Below, in pieces: positions 9,339 through 18,613 of a stretch of DNA of 37,451 bases. The DNA lies in the NCBI GenBank assembly GCA_903948045.1, contig CAJAXU010000276.1:1-37451 (forward strand). The letters are read 5' to 3'. Under the pieces are notes generated by a model that was not told where the DNA came from, ran no database searches, and saw nothing but the letters and a program-made list of their open reading frames with translations. Origin of the DNA: an uncultured beta proteobacterium. GTDB taxonomy: Bacteria > Pseudomonadota > Gammaproteobacteria > Burkholderiales > Burkholderiaceae_C. Position numbers and translations under genes: made by a program. Numbering within the stretch: position 1 is the first letter of the stretch; each line of letters begins with the position of its first letter.

Positions 9339-10973
9339 ATGCCGCCGCCAACCAGCCCCGCCCTGCTAGCCAACCTGCCGTTCTCGCTGGGGGATGCGCT
9401 GCGCGCCGCCGCAGCCGAGGCGGCGGATCAGCCCTTCATCCGCATGGCCAGTGGCGAATGGAGCTACGGTTGGCTGGATGCCGAATCCGACCGGGTGGCC
9501 GCCGGCCTGCACGCGCTGGGCGTGCGCCAGGCCGACAACGTCAGCCTGCTGCTGCCCAACTGCATTACTTTTGCCGTGCTGTGGTTTGCGCTGGCCAAGC
9601 TAGGCGCCGTGACCGCGCCGGTCAACACCGCGTTTCGCGGCGCGGCCCTGCGTGACGCGATTGACCTGGTGCAAAGCCGGCTACTGATCACCGATGCCAC
9701 GTTGTACCCGGCGCTGGCCGAGGTGCTGCCAGGGCTGCCGCGCATCACGCAGCTGGTGCTGTCAGACAGCGCTGACACCGCCTCCAACCCGGCTGGCCCG
9801 CTGCCGCCAACCGGCGCAGTGGCCTGCCTGCCCTACGAGGCCTTGCGCAAGATCACGCCCGACGCCACCGCCCTGCCGCGCCCGGTGGTGGGCTTGGCCG
9901 ACCTGTGCCTGCTGCTTTACACCTCGGGTACCACAGGCCGCTCCAAGGCGGCGATGATTCCGCACCGCTTTGTGCTGGGCCACGCCCGGCTGGTAATCGA
10001 GGGGCTGGGCCTGCGTCCGGACGACGTGCTGTACTGCCCCTATCCGATGTACCACCTGGATGCGGCGGTGATGACCATCGCCCCGGCGCTGCTGCTGCGC
10101 GGCGTGGCGGCCATTGGCGAGCGCTTCAGCGTCTCGCGCTACTGGGACGAGATGCGGGCCTTCAAAGCCACGGTCTTCGATTTCATGGGTGCCACCCTGA
10201 CCATGTTGTGGAAGCAGCCGCCCTCACCGCGCGACCGCGAGCATGCGGCACGGCTGGGCTGGGGCGTGCCGCTGCCGGCCTGGGCGCCCGAGTTTGAGGC
10301 GCGCTTTGGCTGCCGGCTGGTGGAGCTGTACGGCTCCACCGAAGCCGGGGTGATGATCTACACGCCGCTAGACCAGCCGCGCCGCCCGGGCAGCTGCGGC
10401 CGGCCGATTGGCCCGTTTGAGGTGCAGTTGCAAGACGAAGACGGCTTCACACTGGGGCCGGGCACCACCGGCGAGCTGGTGATCCGCGCGCTGGAGCCAG
10501 GCTTGCTGATGGCCGGCTACTACGGCATGCCCGAGGCCAGCCTAGAAGCCTTTCGCAACCAGTGGTTCCACACCGGCGACCTGCTGCGCCAGGACGCTGA
10601 CGGCTACCTGTACTTTGTGGGCCGGCGCAAGGACATGGTGCGCCGGCGCGGCGAAAACATCTCGGCGGCCGAAGTGGAACAGGTGATCGAGAGCCACCCC
10701 GGGGTGCTAAGCTGCGCCGTTTATGGCGTGCCCAGCGAGCTCACCGAAGAAGACGTGATGGCCTGCGTGGTGCTGCGCCCGGGCGAGCCGCCCGACGCGC
10801 CGGCGCTGGCCGCTTGGTGCGCCGCGCGCATGGCCCGCTACATGGTGCCGCGCTACCTGCGCTTTGCCGCCAGCTTGCCCAAGACCCCCACCGACAAGGT
10901 GGAAAAATTTCGCCTGCAGCAGGACGGCATCACCGCCGACACTTACGATGGCGCCCCGCCGACCCGGGGCTGA
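9339..10973 (+). CDS. AMP-forming acyl-CoA ligase (CaiC/crotonobetaine-CoA ligase-like)
   Basis: LLLYTSGTTGRSKAAMIPH, LVELYGSTEAG, QWFHTGDLLRQDADGYLYFVGRRKDMVRRRGENISAAEVE, PTDKVEKFRL. Start uncertain (9252, 9324 or 9339). Confidence 0.87.
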   Translation: MPPPTSPALLANLPFSLGDALRAAAAEAADQPFIRMASGEWSYGWLDAESDRVAAGLHALGVRQADNVSLLLPNCITFAVLWFALAKLGAVTAPVNTAFRGAALRDAIDLVQSRLLITDATLYPALAEVLPGLPRITQLVLSDSADTASNPAGPLPPTGAVACLPYEALRKITPDATALPRPVVGLADLCLLLYTSGTTGRSKAAMIPHRFVLGHARLVIEGLGLRPDDVLYCPYPMYHLDAAVMTIAPALLLRGVAAIGERFSVSRYWDEMRAFKATVFDFMGATLTMLWKQPPSPRDREHAARLGWGVPLPAWAPEFEARFGCRLVELYGSTEAGVMIYTPLDQPRRPGSCGRPIGPFEVQLQDEDGFTLGPGTTGELVIRALEPGLLMAGYYGMPEASLEAFRNQWFHTGDLLRQDADGYLYFVGRRKDMVRRRGENISAAEVEQVIESHPGVLSCAVYGVPSELTEEDVMACVVLRPGEPPDAPALAAWCAARMARYMVPRYLRFAASLPKTPTDKVEKFRLQQDGITADTYDGAPPTRG

Positions 10974-11002
10974 CCGACATCCACCCAACCGAGTACCGAC
11001 CC

Positions 11003-11764
11003 ATGACATTTGCCCAACTCAGTACCGAAGGCCGCGTCAGCGTGGTCACGCTCAACCGGCCCGAGCGCCTGAACGCCATCAGCGGTGACCTGCTGGTGGA
11101 CCTGCACGCCGCACTGGTGCAGGCCCAGGCCGACCCAGCCACCGGCGCCATTGTGCTCACCGGCGCCGGGCGCGCCTTTTGTGCCGGCGACGACCTGAAA
11201 GAGTTTGACCAACAGTCCGAAAGTCCAGCCGCCATTGCGCTGCACTGCGAGCGCATCCAACAGATCACCCGCGACATCATGTTCGGGCCGAAACTGGTGG
11301 TGGGCGCAGTGCACGGCTACGCGGTAGGCGGAGGCTTTGAGTGGATGCTCAACTGCGACCTGGTGGTAGCCGCAGACAGCCTGGTGTGCTTTTTTCCCGA
11401 AATGGCGCTGGGGCATTTTGTGACGGGCGGCGTCACCCACCTGCTGCCGCAGACCCTGGGCCATCAACGCACGATGGAGCTGATCGTGCTGGGCGAGCGC
11501 CACGGCGCACAGGCGCTCAAAGACCTGGGCCTGATCAACCGCGTGGTGGCGTTGCCCGACATGCTGCCCACCGCGCTGACGCTGGCCGCCCAGGTAGCCA
11601 GCCGCTCGGCGGGGGCCACCCGCCGCCTCAAGCGCCTACTCACCAGCCAGTTGCAGACCCAGCTGACCGGGGCGCTAGCGCTGGAGCGCGAGGCCGCTAT
11701 GGCCTGCTTCGCCGACCCCGACACGGCGCAACGGATTGCCGACTTTGCCGCTGGACGGCTATGA
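11003..11764 (+). CDS. Enoyl-CoA hydratase/isomerase (crotonase) family
   Basis: MTFAQLSTEGRVSVVTLNRPERLNAIS...ITGAGRAFCAGDDLKEF-type oxyanion-hole segments, GYAVGGGFEWMLNCDLVVAADS. Confidence 0.88.
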   Translation: MTFAQLSTEGRVSVVTLNRPERLNAISGDLLVDLHAALVQAQADPATGAIVLTGAGRAFCAGDDLKEFDQQSESPAAIALHCERIQQITRDIMFGPKLVVGAVHGYAVGGGFEWMLNCDLVVAADSLVCFFPEMALGHFVTGGVTHLLPQTLGHQRTMELIVLGERHGAQALKDLGLINRVVALPDMLPTALTLAAQVASRSAGATRRLKRLLTSQLQTQLTGALALEREAAMACFADPDTAQRIADFAAGRL

Positions 11765-13057
11765 GCTGGTGGTCACTGCGCGCAGTGCCTGCACCAGCCG
11801 GTCCAGATCGGCCTCAGCGGTGTAGATGGCCGGCGACACCCGAATGCACTGGCCCTTGGCCACACCGCCACGGCGCACGGTGAAGATGCCAAACTGATCG
11901 CGCAGCTGCGCCACGATGGCGTTGTTGTCAGCGGCCGTGCCCTTGCCGGCCAGGCGGAACGAGGTGATGCCGGCGGCCATGCCTGGCTCGTCGGGCGTCA
12001 GGATCTCCAGCCCCTTGAAGCCACGCACCCGGCTGACCCAGTAATCGCGCAGGTAACGCAGGCGCAGCGCCTTGGCGCGCGGGCCGATCTGCTGATGCAA
12101 GGCCAGCGCGCCGGGCAGGGCCAGCACTGAGGCAAAGTTGTAGGTGCCAGTGTGCACGCGCGAGCGGATGTCGGTAGGGGCCCAGTCCTCGTCGCCCATG
12201 GCCCGGTCAATGTCGGCCAGGCGCGACTTGGCCACATACATGAAGCCAACACCCAGCGGCGCGCCAATCCACTTATGCAGGTTGAAACCGATGAAATCCA
12301 CCCCAAGGTCCTGCACCTTGAAGTCGATCTGGCCCCAGGAGTGGGCGGCGTCCAGCACCACATCGACACCCCGGGCGCGCGCCAGGGCGGCAATCTCGGC
12401 CACCGGCATGACCAGGCCGGTGCGGTGGCTGACGTGCGTGACCAGAAGCAGCGCCGCCTTGGGGTGGTCAGCCAGCACCTTTTGGTAGGTCTGGAGCACC
12501 GCGCCCCGCGTGGCCGGCTCGGGGATGCTGAACTTGACGACGTTGACGCCACGGCGCTCTTTAAGCCAGTTCATGGCGTACTGCATCGAGTCGTAATCCA
12601 GGTCCGAATACAGCACGGTGTCGCCGGGCTGCAGCTTGTTGTAGCCGCCGATCAACAGCTGCAGCGCCTCGGTGGCGCCACGCGTCAGAGCCACCTCTTC
12701 GGGCGCGGCACCCACCGCAGCAACCACCGCCTGGCGGGCCGCCTCACCATCGCGGCCGAATTGCGTGCGAGCATAGAACGAGCTCTCGCGGTTGACCATG
12801 TCGGTCTTGGCCAAGTAGTCCAAGCGCACCGGCTCGGCCATGATGCCCCAGTAGCCGTTCTCCAGGTTGACGATGCTGGGCGAGACGGCGTAAAGCTTGC
12901 GCACTGCGTCCCAGTAAGTGGTGTCGGTCGCCACGCCTGCGCTGTTGAGCGCAGGCAGGGGCAGGGCAGGGGACTGGGCGCGGGCACTTGGCGCGCTGAC
13001 AGCCGCTGTGGCAGCAGCCAGGCCGAGCACGAAGCCGCGGCGGTTGGTTTCGATCAT
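11759..13057 (-). CDS. Class V aminotransferase-fold PLP enzyme (isopenicillin-N epimerase-like) with Tat signal peptide
   Basis: N-terminus MIETNRRGFVLGLAAATAAVSAPSARA (twin-arginine); VVLDAAHSWGQIDFKVQDLGVDFIGFNLHKWIGAPLGVGF with the PLP lysine. Confidence 0.85.
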   Translation of the reverse strand: MIETNRRGFVLGLAAATAAVSAPSARAQSPALPLPALNSAGVATDTTYWDAVRKLYAVSPSIVNLENGYWGIMAEPVRLDYLAKTDMVNRESSFYARTQFGRDGEAARQAVVAAVGAAPEEVALTRGATEALQLLIGGYNKLQPGDTVLYSDLDYDSMQYAMNWLKERRGVNVVKFSIPEPATRGAVLQTYQKVLADHPKAALLLVTHVSHRTGLVMPVAEIAALARARGVDVVLDAAHSWGQIDFKVQDLGVDFIGFNLHKWIGAPLGVGFMYVAKSRLADIDRAMGDEDWAPTDIRSRVHTGTYNFASVLALPGALALHQQIGPRAKALRLRYLRDYWVSRVRGFKGLEILTPDEPGMAAGITSFRLAGKGTAADNNAIVAQLRDQFGIFTVRRGGVAKGQCIRVSPAIYTAEADLDRLVQALRAVTTSS

Positions 13058-13120
13058 GTGAATGACTCCAAATAATGACGGTCAGGTCGGATGTGATCCC
13101 GAAGTTTTAGCCCCAGCGCC

Positions 13121-14713
13121 TCAGGCCCGCTGTGGCGCCAAGGTCTTGGCGTAAAGTGAGGCGCCTGCCAGGTCCTTCAGGGTGACGGTCATGGCGCGGG
13201 TCTTGGCGTCAATGTCGACCTGGCCGAAGAACTGCATGCCGTTGGTCGGTGGTGCGTTTACTTCGGTCGGGGCTTTCTGGTACATCACCTGCATACCAAA
13301 GGTGGCGTCGGTCTTGTTGGGGCCAAAGCCGCCGGCATTTAGCGGGCCGGAAACAAATTCCCAGAACGGTGCAAAGTCGCTGAACTTGGCTTTGGCCGGG
13401 TCAAAGTAATGGGCGGCGGTGTAGTGCACGTCGGCCGTTAGCCAGACCACGTTCTTGATGCTGGCGCGCTTGATCTCGCGCAGCAGCCGGGCAATTTCCA
13501 GCTCGCGCCCCAGCGGAGCACCATCATCGCCGTTGGCCGAACCCTCCCAGCGGTCGCGGCCCTGAGCGTCCTTGCCGTCGCCCACATGCAGGCTGAGCGG
13601 CATGTCCGCCGCAATCACTTTCCAGGTGGACTTGGAGCGCTTGAGCCCGTCGAGCAACCAGGCGATCTGCGGCCGGCCCATGAAGGCGCTCTCGTCGTTC
13701 TCAATGGTTTGCAGGTTGGCGCTGTTGGGGCCGCGGTAGCTGCGCATGTCCACCACAAACAGGTCCAGTAGCGGGCCCTGCGGCAGGTGGCGATAAACCC
13801 GTTCAGTCTCAATGTCGGCGGTACGCCGCAGCGGCGCGTACTCGATGAAAGACTTGGTGGCACGCGCCACTAACAGGGGCACATTCTTTTCAGTGTAGCG
13901 CTTGTCGCCGCTGACGTCTTTGGAGTCTGACCAGTTGTTGCTGACTTCATGGTCGTCCCACTGCCAGATTTGCGGCACGTCAGCGGCCATGCGGCGAACA
14001 TTGGCGTCCATCAGGTTGTAGCGGTAGCGCCCCCGAAACTCGTTCAAAGTCTCTGCCACCTTGGTCACCTCATCGGTGACGACGTTGTTCCACAGGGTGC
14101 CGTCCGCCAGCTTGACTTGGGCCCGGATCGGGCCGTCAGCATAGATGGTGTCACCACTGTGCAAGAAAAAGTCGGGGTTGACCTTGCGCATCTGCTCGTA
14201 GATTTTCATGCCACCCCAAGCCTCGTTGATGCCCCAACCCTGGCCGGCAGTATCTCCGCTCCATGTGAATCGCACATCACGGCTTGCTTTGGCACCTGCC
14301 ATCGAAGGCAAGCGCAAATGACCGGCTAAGGGCTCAGACAGGACTCGCTCGTTGTGCAGGTCCTGCAGCACCACGCGGTAGAAAATTTCCTGGCCAGCCG
14401 GCAGCCCGACTAAGTCGACCCGTCCGGTGAAATCAGTGTCTTCCATCAGGTACGGGCCGCGCACCCGGGTTGGATTGTTGAAGCTGGCCGTCGTGGCCCA
14501 CTCCAGCCACATCCGTGCCGGACGGTCGCTGCGTGTCCAGACGACCGCACCGTCTGCCTTAGGATCGCCCGACTGAATGCCGTGGGCCATCTGCGGCCGC
14601 ATGGCATCTCGGGTGATGAACGGGGTGGCTGTCTGAGCCAGCGCCAGACTTGGCACAGCCAGACTGGTGCCTGCCAAGGTGGTGCTGGTTGTGAGAAATG
14701 TTCTACGGTCCAT
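13121..14713 (-). CDS. phoD: PhoD-like alkaline phosphatase/phosphodiesterase, Tat-exported
   Basis: MDRRTFLTTSTTLAGTSLAVPSLALA Tat signal; MAHGIQSGDPKADGAVVWTRSDRPARMWLEW; FLHSGDTIYADGPIRAQ; WDDHEVSNNW; VWLTADVHYTAAHYF. Confidence 0.88.
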   Translation of the reverse strand: MDRRTFLTTSTTLAGTSLAVPSLALAQTATPFITRDAMRPQMAHGIQSGDPKADGAVVWTRSDRPARMWLEWATTASFNNPTRVRGPYLMEDTDFTGRVDLVGLPAGQEIFYRVVLQDLHNERVLSEPLAGHLRLPSMAGAKASRDVRFTWSGDTAGQGWGINEAWGGMKIYEQMRKVNPDFFLHSGDTIYADGPIRAQVKLADGTLWNNVVTDEVTKVAETLNEFRGRYRYNLMDANVRRMAADVPQIWQWDDHEVSNNWSDSKDVSGDKRYTEKNVPLLVARATKSFIEYAPLRRTADIETERVYRHLPQGPLLDLFVVDMRSYRGPNSANLQTIENDESAFMGRPQIAWLLDGLKRSKSTWKVIAADMPLSLHVGDGKDAQGRDRWEGSANGDDGAPLGRELEIARLLREIKRASIKNVVWLTADVHYTAAHYFDPAKAKFSDFAPFWEFVSGPLNAGGFGPNKTDATFGMQVMYQKAPTEVNAPPTNGMQFFGQVDIDAKTRAMTVTLKDLAGASLYAKTLAPQRA

Positions 14714-14772
14714 GAGCGGCTCCTGAAGGGTTAATGAATGTGACAGCGATGGGTGCAGTGTGGTCCGCTGGT

Positions 14773-14790
14773 GTGTCAAGCCAATGACGG
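14773..14790 (-). promoter_or_regulatory. Candidate Pho box upstream of phoD
   Basis: Minus strand CCGTCAT-TGGC-TTGACAC: two heptamers with 11-bp period, about 60 bp before the phoD ATG. Confidence 0.45.
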
Positions 14791-14823
14791 GCTGGGTCCA
14801 TAGAAACGTCATCAAAGGTTCAT

Positions 14824-15366
14824 TTGAACGACACAGAATCTAAGCAGTTAACCCGCTGTTTTGGCGGCGACCCCACGCCACTGTTTATGCGCTCATTCAC
14901 TCTGCCATCCGCCTTTTCCAGCCGTGTCGCCCCTTGGTTAGCGACCTCTTATTTAGGGGCCCTTTCAGCCGTTCTGCCGCTGACGCCTCTGTTCGCCAGC
15001 CTGCTGTTTGGGCGTTTGAAGTACCTGCGGGACTACACCGGCTTTGTCAGGAAAATGCGCATTCACATCGCAGCCTTGCGCGAGGGGCCGGCACAGCATT
15101 ATTTTGAGGACGTGATGGGCCGCGCCAGCGCAGTGCCTGCCGAGATTGCCGGTTCTTGCGTTCAGTGCGGCAACTGCTGCATGGATAAACGCTGCGTTTT
15201 TTTGGAGCCGATCGACGATGGGCGCTACCAATGCGGCATCTACCACTCACCCTTTCGCCGCTTGTCCAACTGCGGCTCATTCCCGCTCAATGCGCACGAC
15301 ATTTCCCGCTATGCCTGTCCCAGTTATCACGTGGTCCATCTGGTGCGCAAGCCCGACACAGAATGA
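14824..15366 (+). CDS. YkgJ-family cysteine-cluster (putative Zn/Fe-binding) protein
   Basis: GSCVQCGNCCMDKRCVFLEPIDDGRYQCGIYHSPFRRLSNCGSFP. TTG start at 14824 or ATG at 14887. Confidence 0.75.
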   Translation: MNDTESKQLTRCFGGDPTPLFMRSFTLPSAFSSRVAPWLATSYLGALSAVLPLTPLFASLLFGRLKYLRDYTGFVRKMRIHIAALREGPAQHYFEDVMGRASAVPAEIAGSCVQCGNCCMDKRCVFLEPIDDGRYQCGIYHSPFRRLSNCGSFPLNAHDISRYACPSYHVVHLVRKPDTE

Positions 15367-16625
15367 GCCGCCCCATGCCACCAGGCTTTTTCCTGATCAT
15401 CGCGGCCCAGTTTGCCTCGGCGCTGGCGGACAACGCGCTGTTGATCGTCACCATCGCCCTGCTGTCCGAACAGGGCTTACCCGTCTGGTGGGCGCCCCTA
15501 CTCAAGTTTGTTTTCACCATCTCCTATGTGGTGCTGGCACCGTTTGTTGGGCCCTTGGCGGATGCGTTTCCCAAGGCGCGCCTGATGGCATGGATGAATG
15601 GGGTCAAGATGCTGGGGGTGCTGGCTCTGTTGCTGGGCGTCAACCCTTTGCTGGCCTTCGCCATTGCTGGCCTTGGTGCTGCAGCCTACGCGCCGGCTAA
15701 ATATGGCCTCATCACGGAGATCGTCGGCCCGCAAGGGCTGGTGCGCGCCAATGGCTGGCTGGAGGTGTCCATCGTCTGCGCCGCGCTCTTGGGCGCTGTG
15801 TTGGGCGGCTTGCTGGTTAATGTTGCGGTGCTCGATGGCCTGCATACGCTGTTGGGTGACGGTGGGCTGCTTGGCGCCTCTCGGCTGGCGCCCTCTATGC
15901 TGCTCTTGCTGCTGGTCTACACCCTGGCAGGGCTGCTCAACCTCGGGATCCCGCGCAGTGGCGCGCGCTACCCAGCCACCGCACTTGACCCTCTGGTCCT
16001 GATCCACGACTTCATACGGGCTAACCGCACACTCTGGCGAGATCGGCAGGGCGGGCTGTCACTGGCGGTCACCACCATTTTTTGGGGCCTGGGTGCCACC
16101 TTGCAATTCGTCGTTCTGAAATGGGCGGGTGATGTGTTGCACCTGCCACTGGACCAGTCAGCCTATCTGCAGGCTGCCGTCGCAATAGGCGTGGTGGTGG
16201 GTGCGGCGTCGGCCGGACGCTGGGTTGCCCTGGACCAGGCAAGACGCGTCTTGCCAGCCGGCGTGCTATTGGGCTTGATGATGCCGATCGTGGCCCAAGT
16301 GTCGGTGTTGTGGTTGGCCATACTGATGTTGGCCTTTGTGGGGATGGTAGGTGGCATTCTGGTGGTGCCACTCAATGCCCTGCTGCAGCACCGTGGCTTC
16401 ACTTTGCTGAGCGCCGGGCGCTCTGTGGCTGTGCAGGGGTTTAACGAAAACTTGAGCGTGCTGTGTATGCTAGGCTTGTATGCAGCCCTGGTGGCCGCTG
16501 AGGTGCCGATCGTACCGCTCATGGCCCTGTTCGGCCTGTCCATCGCCATGGCGATGGCGCTGCTGACTCATATTGCGTTCAGTTCGGTTACGGTCGATCA
16601 GGGCCCGACGCACCAGCACCGTTGA
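15363..16625 (+). CDS. lplT: LplT-like lysophospholipid transporter (MFS)
   Basis: MSRPMPPGFFLIIAAQFASALADNALLIVTIALL...KFVFTISYVVLAPFVGPLADAFPKARLMAWMNGVKMLG...APAKYGLITEIVGPQGLVRANGWLE. Start overlaps the YkgJ stop (ATGA). Confidence 0.82.
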   Translation: MSRPMPPGFFLIIAAQFASALADNALLIVTIALLSEQGLPVWWAPLLKFVFTISYVVLAPFVGPLADAFPKARLMAWMNGVKMLGVLALLLGVNPLLAFAIAGLGAAAYAPAKYGLITEIVGPQGLVRANGWLEVSIVCAALLGAVLGGLLVNVAVLDGLHTLLGDGGLLGASRLAPSMLLLLLVYTLAGLLNLGIPRSGARYPATALDPLVLIHDFIRANRTLWRDRQGGLSLAVTTIFWGLGATLQFVVLKWAGDVLHLPLDQSAYLQAAVAIGVVVGAASAGRWVALDQARRVLPAGVLLGLMMPIVAQVSVLWLAILMLAFVGMVGGILVVPLNALLQHRGFTLLSAGRSVAVQGFNENLSVLCMLGLYAALVAAEVPIVPLMALFGLSIAMAMALLTHIAFSSVTVDQGPTHQHR

Positions 16626-17829
16626 TGCTGGCCTGCTGCATCACCGCCTGCAGCACCGCCTCAAATTGCTGCACGATGCGAGACCAATCCAGCTGCAGGG
16701 CCGTTTGGCGCGCGGCTTGACCTAAACGGGCACGTACGGCTGGCTGCGCGGCCAGCGCCAGCGCGGCCGCCACGAAACTCTCGGCGTCACCCATGGCCAC
16801 CACCCGGCCGTTGGCCTCGTCAACCAGCCACTCCGCTGCAGCCGCATCGTTAAAGGCAACCACCGGCAAGCCGCTGGCCATGGCTTCGGTGGTGACGTTG
16901 CCAAACGTCTCGGTCATGCTGGGCATCAAAAAAAGGTCGACGCTGGCGTAGTGCTCAGCCAGCACGCTGCCACGCAGCTGGCCGGTGAAGATGGCGTCGG
17001 GGCACTGCGCCTGCAGCGCCTGGCGCATTGGGCCATGCCCGACCAGCACCAAGCGGGCTCTCGGCACCCGCTGCTTAATCTCCTGATAGGCCTGGACCAG
17101 CAGCGTGAGGTTTTTTTCGGGCGCGAGTCGACCCACACTGAGAACTGCCAGGTCACCGGTGTCTAACCCCCATTGCTCGCGCAGTGTCTGCTGACGACGG
17201 GCGGGGTCGAATGCTGCTGTGTCAACACCGCGGCTCACCACCTTCAGCTGGTGGAAGCCAGCTGCAGCTAATGCGCCTTGCAAAGCCTTGGTAGGCACCA
17301 TGGTGCAGTGGGCCCGGTTATGGAACTTGCGCAGGTAGCCCATGATGGGCTTTTGCAAGAAGCCGACGCCATAGTGGGCGCTGTAGCTCTGGAAATTGGT
17401 GCGGTAATCGGTCGATATTGGTAGCTTCAAATACAGGGCTGCGCGTAAAGCCGACCAGCCCAGTGGGCCTTCGGTCGCGATATGGACCACATCAGGTCGG
17501 CGTAGCTGCCACAGCTTGATCAACGCCCCCTTGGAGGGTAAGCCCATCCGCAGCTCGGGGTAACGCGGGATCGGCAGGCCCCGCATGAGTACCTCATGGA
17601 ACCCCGGTCTCAGGGCGTCTTGACTCGCCTGGTCGGTTCCACTTTGCCGGGGCCGGATCAGTTGCACGTCATGGTTGTTGCCGCGCAGACCTTCGACCAG
17701 CCGGGCAAGCGTCAGGGCCACGCCATTGACTTCGGGTGGATAGGTTTCTGTCACCACCGCCACGCGCCAGGAGCGCTGCTTGGCGGGGAAGTTGTCAACC
17801 TCGAACTCGGGGTTTGCGTCTGTATCCAT
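16588..17829 (-). CDS. GT4 glycosyltransferase (MgtA/Agt-like), candidate glycolipid synthase
   Basis: RVAVVTETYPPEVNGVALTLARLVEGL...GVDTAAFDPARR...LSVGRLAPEKNLTLLVQAY...PSMTETFGNVTTEAMASGLPVVAFN. Start taken at MDTDANP. Confidence 0.85.
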   Translation of the reverse strand: MDTDANPEFEVDNFPAKQRSWRVAVVTETYPPEVNGVALTLARLVEGLRGNNHDVQLIRPRQSGTDQASQDALRPGFHEVLMRGLPIPRYPELRMGLPSKGALIKLWQLRRPDVVHIATEGPLGWSALRAALYLKLPISTDYRTNFQSYSAHYGVGFLQKPIMGYLRKFHNRAHCTMVPTKALQGALAAAGFHQLKVVSRGVDTAAFDPARRQQTLREQWGLDTGDLAVLSVGRLAPEKNLTLLVQAYQEIKQRVPRARLVLVGHGPMRQALQAQCPDAIFTGQLRGSVLAEHYASVDLFLMPSMTETFGNVTTEAMASGLPVVAFNDAAAAEWLVDEANGRVVAMGDAESFVAAALALAAQPAVRARLGQAARQTALQLDWSRIVQQFEAVLQAVMQQASINGAGASGPDRP

Positions 17830-17894
17830 CAGCCCATATTGGCAGCGCTTGATAACAAAATGATGACACGCCTGTTCTCGGATATGAAACACCC

Positions 17895-17912
17895 GTGTCA
17901 TGCGAGTTTCAC
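17895..17912 (+). promoter_or_regulatory. Candidate Pho box in the GT4 / membrane protein divergent intergenic region
   Basis: GTGTCAT-GCGA-GTTTCAC, 11-bp period, about 70 bp before the 17982 start. Confidence 0.5.
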
Positions 17913-17981
17913 ATTCGCTCGCTAGAGTGACCCTGCCTTTTCACTACCCCGGGCGCCATGCCTGCTATTTTCGAGGTCGCT

Positions 17982-18590
17982 ATGAACCGCTATTTGCAAG
18001 AGCTCAAGACGCAACGTTGGGACGACCACCGTTATTACCATCACAGCCGCATCAACCAGAGTTTGCACTTGCTCAGTGCGATCGTGTTTGTCATCTCGTA
18101 CGTCTTGTTGTTCATTGAGCCGGCCTGGGCTGCCTTGCTCGCCTGGTCGGTGTCCATGACAAGCCGTCAAGCCGGGCACTTCTTTTTTGAGCCACGCGGC
18201 TATGACGAAGTCAATCAGGCCACCGACGCCCATAAAGAGGCGATCAAGATCGGCTACAACATTGAGCGAAAAATTGTGTTGCTGGTGATCTGGGCTGCCG
18301 CGCCTGTGGTGCTTTGGCTGGAGCCGACGCTATTTGGGCAGATTGCAGCTGCCGGCAATTGGCTTGAGTTTTTGCACGACGTGGGCATTGCCTGGCTGGC
18401 CCTGGGCGTGGCCGGCCTGCTGTTCCGTGTCGGGCAACTCTGGATACAGCAAGACATGTGGACCGGCCTGGTGTGGGCAAGCAAGATCATTACCGATCCT
18501 TTCCACGACATCATGCTGTACCACAAGGCACCCCTGGCGCTGCTTCGCGGTGAGCTGATCGACCCGATGACGCATGCGCGTCATCGGTGA
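17982..18590 (+). CDS. Small His-containing multi-pass membrane protein, possibly DUF962/Mpo1-like
   Basis: MNRYLQELKTQRWDDHRYYHHSRINQSLHLLSAIVFVISYVLL...TSRQAGHFFFEPRGYDEVNQATDAHKEAIKIGYN. Several hydrophobic helices; the GHFFFEP segment is only suggestive of Mpo1. GAGG RBS upstream of 17982 (17958 also possible). Confidence 0.55.
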   Translation: MNRYLQELKTQRWDDHRYYHHSRINQSLHLLSAIVFVISYVLLFIEPAWAALLAWSVSMTSRQAGHFFFEPRGYDEVNQATDAHKEAIKIGYNIERKIVLLVIWAAAPVVLWLEPTLFGQIAAAGNWLEFLHDVGIAWLALGVAGLLFRVGQLWIQQDMWTGLVWASKIITDPFHDIMLYHKAPLALLRGELIDPMTHARHR

Positions 18591-18613
18591 TTGCTGCGCT
18601 TCCTATTTGGCGT

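Noticed and set aside
13058-13120. Possible Pho box before the class V aminotransferase (CCGTCAT...AGTCATT)
   Set aside because: The two GTCA units are 13 bp apart, not 11, so the geometry does not fit.
17848-17872. Second Pho-box-like pair (TGTCATCATTTTGTTA, minus strand) close to the GT4 start
   Set aside because: Phased at 11 bp but second unit is degenerate and it lies too near the start codon for a normal activator site; not counted.
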